A stretch of DNA of 10,081 bases from Hydrogenophaga sp. (GTDB lineage: Bacteria; Pseudomonadota; Gammaproteobacteria; Burkholderiales; Burkholderiaceae_C): contig JAIFNE010000183.1 in assembly GCA_020047875.1 (NCBI GenBank), positions 1-10,081 on the forward strand, read 5' to 3'. Shown here one piece after another: positions 5,137-10,081 of the stretch. A program made the position numbers and the translations under genes. Position 1 is the stretch's first letter. Every line of letters begins with the position of its first letter. The notes below the pieces were generated by a model that did not search any database, was not told the DNA's origin, and was given only the letters and a program-made list of their open reading frames with translations.

Positions 5137-5574
5137 ATGGTCATGTCGCCTGTCATCGCCATCCATCTGAGCGCCACCCTGGCGGCCTTGCTGGTCGGGC
5201 CGGTGGCCCTCTGGGCCCGGCGCGGCCATTCGGCCTCGGCGCCCGCGGGTTTGCACCCGCGCGTGCGGCTGCACCGGGCCGCTGGTTACGCCTGGGTCAC
5301 GCTGATGCTGATCGCGGCGTTTTCGGCCTTGTTCATCCGGGACTTCAATCTACCCAACGTCTGGGGCTACACGCCCATCCACCTGCTGATTCCGGTGACG
5401 CTGGGCTCTTTGGTGGTTGCCTTTCGAGCGCTGCACCGGGGAGATATTCGGCGCCACCGTCTCTGGATGACGTCGCTTTACATCAGCGCGTGCCTGGTGG
5501 CGGGCGCCTTCACCTTGCTGCCCAGCCGCTATCTGGGCCGACTGGTCTGGGGCGAGATGCTGGGCTGGATCTGA
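5137..5574 (+). CDS. DUF2306-like integral membrane protein
   Basis: This 145-residue protein has four predicted membrane segments: IAIHLSATLAALLVGPVALWA, AAGYAWVTLMLIAAFSALFI, TPIHLLIPVTLGSLVVAFRAL and WMTSLYISACLVAGAFTLL. Conserved-looking polar residues fall near or in the membrane: His in IHLSA, the LHPRVRLHRAAGY segment, NxxGYTPIHLLIP and GDIRRHRLWM. This matches DUF2306-type proteins as I know them; several histidines could bind a metal or heme, which is not shown here. Start: ATG 5137 has GGAG at 5127-5130 six bases upstream. ATG 5125 is possible (four extra residues) but lacks a ribosome binding site. It lies between the 2TM gene and the kinase gene on the same strand, with short gaps of 44 and about 50 bases, so it should belong to the same transcript and may modulate the kinase. 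Confidence 0.75.
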   Translation: MVMSPVIAIHLSATLAALLVGPVALWARRGHSASAPAGLHPRVRLHRAAGYAWVTLMLIAAFSALFIRDFNLPNVWGYTPIHLLIPVTLGSLVVAFRALHRGDIRRHRLWMTSLYISACLVAGAFTLLPSRYLGRLVWGEMLGWI

Positions 5575-5626
5575 GCGCCCCGTCTGCTGCTCAAAACGTC
5601 ACGCCCCGGCGATGGCTGGAGCAGGG

Positions 5627-6784
5627 ATGCCAGAATCCAACCCCGTAACCCCCATGCGCATGCCATCTGCCCACCTCCTTTTGCGATGGCTGCCCGCCGA
5701 AAGCCTGCCAGGCTTGCTGCGGCGTGGCGCTCTGGTCTGGGTGGTGGCTGTGTTCATTGGCCTATTCAACTGGGCTCAGAAGGGCGACAGCCTGGGCGCG
5801 GCGCTGGTTTACAGCGGAGCCATCAGCATGAGCATCTGGTTCTGTACCGATGCGCTGCGCATTGCCATGCACCGCTGGCTGCAGACCGAAGGCCCTCACC
5901 ACTGGACGCTGTCGCCGCGCATGGTGCTGTTCTTGCTGGCTGGCATTGTGTTGGGCTACCTGCTGGGCACCGCCATCGGCGATGCTTACAGCCAGCGGTC
6001 CACCCTGGCGCTGTTGTGGCAATCGCCGTTGCGCTTCTGGGGCTTTCTGCTTTCCTCACTGGGCATCAGCCTGGCTTTTCTGGCGTTTTTTTACCAGCGG
6101 GAGAAAGGGCTTGCGCTGGCACGCCAGGCCACCGAGGCGCGCTTGAAGCTGCTGGAAACGCAGCTTGAGCCTCACATGCTCTTCAACACCCTGGCCAATC
6201 TGCGCGCGCTGATCCAGACCGATCCGCCCCGCGCGCTGGACATGCTGGACCGCCTCAACGGCTATCTGCGCGCCACCCTCAAGGCCTCGCGCACCGACTC
6301 GGTGGGGGGCGGTCACACCTTGACCAGCGAATTCGATCGCCTGCGGGACTACCTCGAACTCATGGCAGTGCGGATGGGCGAACGACTGCGCTACACCCTG
6401 GCGCTGCCTGAGGATCTGGCGCAGCACCCGCTGCCCCCGCTGCTGCTGCAGCCGCTGGTGGAAAACGCCATTCGCCACGGGCTGGAGCCCAAAGTGGCTG
6501 GCGGCACCATTGCGGTGGAGGCGCGGCGGCAGGGAGCACACTTGGAACTTCGGGTGCAAGACAGCGGCGTTGGCATGGAGAAGCCCGCGGGGCACCACCC
6601 CGCCAGCGACAGTGGCTTTGGCCTGAATCAGGTGCGCGAGCGACTGGCCAGCCTGCCCGGCGGCGGTCAGCTGAGGCTGAGCAGCCGGCCCGGTGAGGGC
6701 ACCACCATCGTGCTGATGCTTGCGCTGAAACCGCCGCGTGCAACCGAAGCTTCGGTCCGCCACACGTCAGGCCCCACACCATGA
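5627..6784 (+). CDS. Sensor histidine kinase, LytS/YehU type (HisKA_7TM-less, His_kinase domain)
   Basis: This inner-membrane kinase of about 385 residues pairs with the LytTR regulator downstream. Four membrane helices come first: LVWVVAVFIGLFNW, AALVYSGAISMSIWF, MVLFLLAGIVLGYLLG and WGFLLSSLGISLAFLAFFY. A short coiled segment (QREKGLALARQATEARLKLLETQ) joins them to the His_kinase domain, with the phosphate-accepting His183 in LEPHMLFNTLANL. The HATPase part has the N box VENAIRHG (Asn280), DSGVGM (G1) and GFGLNQVRERL plus GEGTT (G2). There is no extracytoplasmic sensor domain or PAS domain, so the signal must be sensed in the membrane or via a partner. ATG 5627 has GGAG five bases upstream; ATG 5612 (five more residues) is the alternative. 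The stop overlaps the regulator's ATG (ATGA at 6781-6784), so the two are made in fixed ratio. Confidence 0.92.
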   Translation: MPESNPVTPMRMPSAHLLLRWLPAESLPGLLRRGALVWVVAVFIGLFNWAQKGDSLGAALVYSGAISMSIWFCTDALRIAMHRWLQTEGPHHWTLSPRMVLFLLAGIVLGYLLGTAIGDAYSQRSTLALLWQSPLRFWGFLLSSLGISLAFLAFFYQREKGLALARQATEARLKLLETQLEPHMLFNTLANLRALIQTDPPRALDMLDRLNGYLRATLKASRTDSVGGGHTLTSEFDRLRDYLELMAVRMGERLRYTLALPEDLAQHPLPPLLLQPLVENAIRHGLEPKVAGGTIAVEARRQGAHLELRVQDSGVGMEKPAGHHPASDSGFGLNQVRERLASLPGGGQLRLSSRPGEGTTIVLMLALKPPRATEASVRHTSGPTP

Positions 6785-7611
6785 CGCCCACCGCCCTGAT
6801 CGCCGAAGACGAACCGTTGCTCGCCTCAGCACTGCGGGCCGAACTGGCGCGGGCCTGGCCCGAGTTGCAGGTTGTGGCCACCGTGGGCAGCGGCACAGCC
6901 GCGGTGGAGCAGGCCCTGGCCTTGCTGCCGCACATGCTGTTCCTCGACATCCGCATGCCTGGTTTGACCGGCCTGGAGGCGGCGGCCGAGTTGGCCGATG
7001 CGTGGCCCGAGCGCGGTGCACCATTTCCCATCCTGGTGTTCGTGACCGCTTACGACCAATACGCGGTGCAGGCGTTTGAAGCACAAGCGGTGGACTATCT
7101 GCTCAAGCCCGTGCTGCCCGAGCGTCTGGCGCGCACCGTGCAGCGGGTCCAGCGTCTGTGGAGCGCCGTGTGGGCCGAGCCCGGGCCTGCACATCAACCA
7201 CCTGCCAGCGAGCCCCTTGAGCGCGCGCTGCAGCAGTTGCGCGTCTTGCTTGAGCCGGGTGCGGTGGCAGCTTTGCAGCCAGTGGAGCCGCTGCGGGTGA
7301 TACAGGCCAGCGTGGGGACGCAGATCCGTTTGATCCCGGTGGAAGAGGTGTTGGTGTTCGAGGCCGCTGACAAATACCTGCGGGTGCTGACCGCCGATGC
7401 AGATTTGCTCATCAGAACCCCGCTCAAAGAGCTGCTGCCGCAGCTCCACAGCCGCGACTTCTGGCAGATTCATCGGGGCACGGTGGTGCGCGCCACCGCC
7501 GTGTACAGCGTCACGCGCGACGAATCCGGCAGGCTCAGCCTGCGATTGCGCGGGCGCAGCGAGTGCTGGCCGGTGAGCCGCCTCTACGCCAGCCGCTTCA
7601 AGGCGATGTGA
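6781..7611 (+). CDS. LytTR-type response regulator transcription factor (LytR/AlgR family)
   Basis: This 276-residue cytoplasmic regulator starts with a receiver domain: acidic pocket Glu9-Asp10-Glu11 (IAEDEP), phospho-acceptor Asp56 in FLDIRMPG, the FVTAYDQYAVQAFE switch segment with Thr, and Lys in YLLKPV. A linker of about 60 residues (Pro/Glu-rich, LERALQQLRVLL) follows. The LytTR DNA-binding domain occupies about residues 175-274 (IRLIPVEEVLVFEAADKYLRVL, LIRTPLKELLPQL, FWQIHRGTVVRATAV, then a basic GRLSLRLRGRSECWPVSRLYA end). It should bind imperfect direct repeats near target promoters; I could not locate such repeats in the window. The ATG overlaps the kinase stop, so translation is coupled. 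The gene is followed by the strong terminator at 7693-7726, which ends this operon. Confidence 0.94.
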   Translation: MTPTALIAEDEPLLASALRAELARAWPELQVVATVGSGTAAVEQALALLPHMLFLDIRMPGLTGLEAAAELADAWPERGAPFPILVFVTAYDQYAVQAFEAQAVDYLLKPVLPERLARTVQRVQRLWSAVWAEPGPAHQPPASEPLERALQQLRVLLEPGAVAALQPVEPLRVIQASVGTQIRLIPVEEVLVFEAADKYLRVLTADADLLIRTPLKELLPQLHSRDFWQIHRGTVVRATAVYSVTRDESGRLSLRLRGRSECWPVSRLYASRFKAM

Positions 7612-7692
7612 GTGACAGCAGTGGTGTGACTCGCGTTGCACCACTTGAACGCATTGGCCCGCTTTGGGCATGGCGGAAACGGTGTTGACGAG

Positions 7693-7726
7693 CAACAAAA
7701 AAGGGCCTGGAGGCCCTTTTTTGTTG
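7693..7726. terminator. Bidirectional rho-independent terminator
   Basis: CAACAAAAAAGGGCCT (7693-7708) and AGGCCCTTTTTTGTTG (7711-7726) are exact reverse complements around a two-base loop (GG). The GC-rich tip AGGGCC/GGCCCT plus flanking A and T runs gives a terminator that works on both strands. It sits between the regulator stop (7611, plus) and the large TRAP permease stop (7739, minus), and so would end both converging transcripts. Confidence 0.93.
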
Positions 7727-7738
7727 GGGTGCGCCGCG

Positions 7739-9109
7739 TCAACCGCCGCCGTACATCTGCTGAGGCAGCCACAAGATGAACTGCGGAAACATGAAGCACA
7801 GCGCCACCATGGTCAATTGCAGCAGCACGAAGGGAATCACGCCAATGTAGATGTCGCGGATGGTCACGCCCTTGGGCACCGCGCCCTTGAGGTAGAAGAG
7901 CGAGAAGCCCACCGGTGGTGTGAGGAACGAGGTTTGCAGCATCAGCGCCACCAGGATCAGGAACCAGGTCATGTCGAGCCCGGCGAGTTTGATCACGGGG
8001 GCCAGCAGCGGCAAGATGATCAGCACGATCTCGAACCAGTCGAGGAAGAAGCCGGCAATGAACACCACCAGCAGCACCACCAGCACCAGGCCGGTGGGGT
8101 CCAGGCCCAGGCCTTTGAAGAACTCGGCAATCAGCTCATCGCCACCGATCAGACGCAATACGTAGGCAAACACCGTAGCGCCGATGAAGATGGCGAAGAT
8201 GAAGCAGGTGGTGAGCGTGGTCTCAATGCCCACCTGGCGGATCACCGACCAGCTCAGCTTGCGGTTGGCCGCCGCCAGCAGGATGGCACCAAAGGCGCCC
8301 AGGCCGGAGGCCTCGGTGGGCGTGGCAATGCCGAAGAAGATGGAGCCCAGCACCACCAGGATCAGGCCAAAGGTGGGCAGTGTGGACAAGAAGGCAATGC
8401 CCACCTGGCGGGCGGTCAGCTTTTCGGCATCGGCCGGACGTGGGGGCACCAGGTCGGGGCGCACGAAGCCGACGATCACCACAAAAATCATGTACAGCAC
8501 GCCCAGCGCCACGCCGGGAATGAGTGCGCCCATGAAGAGGTCGCCCACCGAAACCGACACCTGGTCGGCCATGAGCACCAGCATGATGGACGGCGGAATC
8601 AGAATGCCCAACGTGCCCGAAGCCGCCACCACACCCGAAGCCAGGGACTTGTTGTAATTGTTCTGCAGCATGATGGGCATGGACAGCACGGCGAGCAGCA
8701 CCACCGACGCGCCCACGATGCCGGTGGACGCTGCCAGCAGAATGCCGATGACGATCACCGTCAGGCCCAGGCCGCCTTTGATGCCCCCAAACACCTTGAC
8801 GAAGTTCTTCATCATGGTGTCGGCCACGCCCGAGCGGTCGAGCATGAGGCCCATGTAGACGAACATGGGTAGCGAGACCAGCACCCAGTTGGACATGATG
8901 GCGTCGAATCGATCGACCACACCCGAGAACTTCGCCCAGCTCGTCATGAGGAAGGTGTCGAAACCAAACTGGTCACCCAGAAAGATGCCCAGCGCCGCAA
9001 AACCCAGCGAGAGGATGGCCAGCAGCCAGGCCACCGGGTAACCGGTGAACAGCGCCAGGATGAAGGTCACCATCAAACCGATGGCGAGAAATTCGTAAAA
9101 CGGCAGCAT
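7739..9109 (-). CDS. dctM: TRAP transporter large permease subunit (DctM family, mannitol/chloroaromatic type)
   Basis: This 456-residue inner-membrane protein with about a dozen hydrophobic helices is the transport channel of a tripartite ATP-independent periplasmic (TRAP) importer, driven by an ion gradient. The opening MLPFYEFLAIGLMVTFILALFTGYPVAWLL and the unusual long loop about residues 45-75 (GDQFGFDTFLMTSWAKFSGVVDRFDAIM) fit the subfamily annotated mannitol/chloroaromatic (FcbT3-like). Recognisable DctM features are SLPMFVYMGLMLDRSG, GASVVLLAVLSMPIML, ASGTLGILIPPSIMLV, GIATPTEASGLGAFGA and SFLTPPVGFSLFYLKG. Length is slightly above the usual 425-440 because of that loop. The start ATG 9109 has an AGGGAAG ribosome binding site upstream and lies 14 bases after the small permease stop. 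The gene is the last of the operon and runs into the shared terminator. The substrate is not determinable; keto acids or aromatic acids are typical of relatives. Confidence 0.95.
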   Translation of the reverse strand: MLPFYEFLAIGLMVTFILALFTGYPVAWLLAILSLGFAALGIFLGDQFGFDTFLMTSWAKFSGVVDRFDAIMSNWVLVSLPMFVYMGLMLDRSGVADTMMKNFVKVFGGIKGGLGLTVIVIGILLAASTGIVGASVVLLAVLSMPIMLQNNYNKSLASGVVAASGTLGILIPPSIMLVLMADQVSVSVGDLFMGALIPGVALGVLYMIFVVIVGFVRPDLVPPRPADAEKLTARQVGIAFLSTLPTFGLILVVLGSIFFGIATPTEASGLGAFGAILLAAANRKLSWSVIRQVGIETTLTTCFIFAIFIGATVFAYVLRLIGGDELIAEFFKGLGLDPTGLVLVVLLVVFIAGFFLDWFEIVLIILPLLAPVIKLAGLDMTWFLILVALMLQTSFLTPPVGFSLFYLKGAVPKGVTIRDIYIGVIPFVLLQLTMVALCFMFPQFILWLPQQMYGGG

Positions 9110-9123
9110 GTGTCTTCCCTTTG

Positions 9124-9690
9124 TTATGGCTTTTGGGTGGTGAAGAGCGCGGCCCAGACCCGGGTCAGCCGGCTGACGGCGGCCAGGGCAAGCAAAACAA
9201 ATGCGGTGACGATGAACGACTTGATGAACCAGCGGTAAGGCAGGCCGCCGGCCGCAGCAGACACTTCATTGAGTTGGTAGGAAGACCAGAAAAACGGAAT
9301 GGCGTACCAGATCACCACACCGCAAAAAACCAGCAGGCCGGCCAGGCCAAACAGCTCGATCCACTGGCGGGTGCGCTGCGCGAATCGCTCGGCCAGCACG
9401 TCGATGCGCACGTTGCGCTCCTTCACCTCGGTGAAGGAAATGCCCAGCATGAAGCCAATGGCGTAGAGGTGCCATTGCAGCTCTTCCATCATGATGGAGC
9501 CCGCACTGAACACATAGCGGGCCACGACCTGGATCACGATCACCAGCACCAGGATCAGCCACAAAGCGGAGGCCACCTCACCGAACCAGGTGATCACCCG
9601 GTCGGCAGCCCGAGAAAACGCGGTGGTGGGCAGCGCAAGGCCCGAAGGCCCTGCTTGCAGCGGGGCAGCGTTGTGCATCGTGTTCTTCAT
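9124..9690 (-). CDS. dctQ: TRAP transporter small permease subunit (DctQ family)
   Basis: This 188-residue small permease partners the large permease in the inner membrane. After a polar N-terminus of about 30 residues there are four helices: ALWLILVLVIVIQVVARYVF, LQWHLYAIGFMLGISF, IELFGLAGLLVFCGVVIWYAIPFF and FIVTAFVLLALAAVSRL. The family signature E-E-L-Q-W-H-L-Y with downstream KERNVRIDVLAERF is present. The variant MEELQWHLYAIGFMLG and the FFWSSYQLNEVSAAAGGLPYRW loop fit the chloroaromatic/mannitol-type group (FcbT2-like). The start at 9690 is supported by AAGGA seven bases upstream; a second Met four codons in is less well placed. The stop TAA is 14 bases before the large-permease start, and 46 bases separate it from the binding-protein stop, so all three share one transcript. 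Confidence 0.93.
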   Translation of the reverse strand: MKNTMHNAAPLQAGPSGLALPTTAFSRAADRVITWFGEVASALWLILVLVIVIQVVARYVFSAGSIMMEELQWHLYAIGFMLGISFTEVKERNVRIDVLAERFAQRTRQWIELFGLAGLLVFCGVVIWYAIPFFWSSYQLNEVSAAAGGLPYRWFIKSFIVTAFVLLALAAVSRLTRVWAALFTTQKP

Positions 9691-9736
9691 TCCAGTGTCC
9701 TTCTAAGCGATCAACGCTGCCAACCTCATCAATGCC

Positions 9737-10081
9737 TCACTTGTGGTCGCGTGGCAGGTAGCCCAAGTTGTGCCAGTTGCGGTTCTTGTTCTGGAAGGCT
9801 GACATGCTGTCGTGCACCTTCTTGAACATGGGGTCCTTGGCAGACTCTTCTGCAATCACTTCTTTCGAGGCTTTGGCAAAGGCGTCCAGCATGGTTTTGT
9901 TGAACTGGCGCAGCTTCACGCCTTCTTTCTCAAACTTGGTCAGCATTTCGCCCTGAAGCGCCTCGGCTTTGGCCATGGCCATCGTCACGCCGGCGGTGCA
10001 GGTGGCTTCAATCTGCGCCTGGGTCTGTGGCTTCAGCTTGTTCCAGGCGGCGATGTTGACGTACAGGTACTGGTTGGTGGA
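9737..10081 (-). CDS. dctP: TRAP transporter substrate-binding protein, C-terminal part (5' end outside window)
   Basis: The last 114 residues of a periplasmic solute-binding protein are present, and the frame stays open to the window edge. The segment begins STNQYLYVNIAAWNKLKPQTQAQIEA, runs through a long helical region (AEALQGEMLTKFEKEGVKLRQF, AFAKASKEVIAEES) and ends AFQNKNRNWHNLGYLPRDHK. These features fit the C-terminal lobe of TRAP binding proteins of the TakP/FcbT1 group, which commonly take 2-oxo acids or substituted benzoates. The ligand-contacting Arg and the signal peptide lie in the missing N-terminal part, so the ligand cannot be inferred here. The gene is first in the order binding protein, small permease, large permease, as is usual. 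The internal Met at 9988 is not a start. Confidence 0.93.
   Translation of the reverse strand, partial: STNQYLYVNIAAWNKLKPQTQAQIEATCTAGVTMAMAKAEALQGEMLTKFEKEGVKLRQFNKTMLDAFAKASKEVIAEESAKDPMFKKVHDSMSAFQNKNRNWHNLGYLPRDHK

Noticed and set aside
4901..5280. Minus-strand frames under the 2TM and DUF2306-like genes
   Set aside because: They are Arg/Pro/Ser-rich shadow frames without start signals, while the plus-strand frames encode clean membrane helices.
7664..8872. Long plus-strand open frame (402 codons) opposite the large TRAP permease
   Set aside because: It is extremely rich in His, Gln, Glu and Gly, as expected from the complement of a hydrophobic GC-rich gene, starts inside the terminator and has no family features.

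Overview
The window looks like chromosomal DNA from a Burkholderiales betaproteobacterium, probably Comamonadaceae. The evidence is very high GC in coding DNA, strong G/C at third codon positions, several GTG starts, tight gene packing with ATGA/GTGA overlaps, and the protein types seen. The assignment is an inference from sequence style and families; no 16S or other marker is present.

Layout. Bases 1-2760 hold a plus-strand run: the 3' end of an unrecognised gene, a secreted CapA-type (PGA_cap) metallophosphatase, a rhodanese-domain protein, a YchJ-family gene that appears to have lost an internal segment and its frame, and a HAD-family phosphatase. Bases 2761-4807 are a patchwork. They contain a short repeat with inverted ends (about 2776-2940), a minus-strand exported STY0301-like protein, a small plus-strand gene resembling the phage-associated 'crAss001_48-related' family set between two hairpins, a minus-strand PlsC-type acyltransferase lacking the usual catalytic histidine and with a doubtful C-terminus, and a decayed IS110-type transposase fragment. 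This is the most rearranged part of the window. Bases 4808-7611 are a compact plus-strand operon: a 2TM-domain protein, a DUF2306-like membrane protein, a LytS/YehU-type sensor histidine kinase and a LytTR response regulator. A perfect 16-bp stem at 7693-7726 forms a bidirectional terminator. Bases 7739-10081 carry, on the minus strand, a tripartite TRAP transporter of the mannitol/chloroaromatic (FcbT/TakP-like) type in the order substrate-binding protein (partial), small permease, large permease.

How the parts work together. The 2TM protein, DUF2306-like protein, kinase and regulator probably form one membrane-sensing unit: the kinase and regulator genes are translationally coupled, and the two small membrane proteins are encoded immediately upstream. 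The TRAP genes encode a sodium- or proton-driven, binding-protein-dependent importer for an organic acid, with the substrate unidentified. No link between the two systems is visible beyond their shared terminator. The least ordinary observations are the broken ychJ reading in frame into the HAD gene, the aberrant acyltransferase lying antisense to a phage-like small gene, and the compact kinase operon with two small membrane partners.
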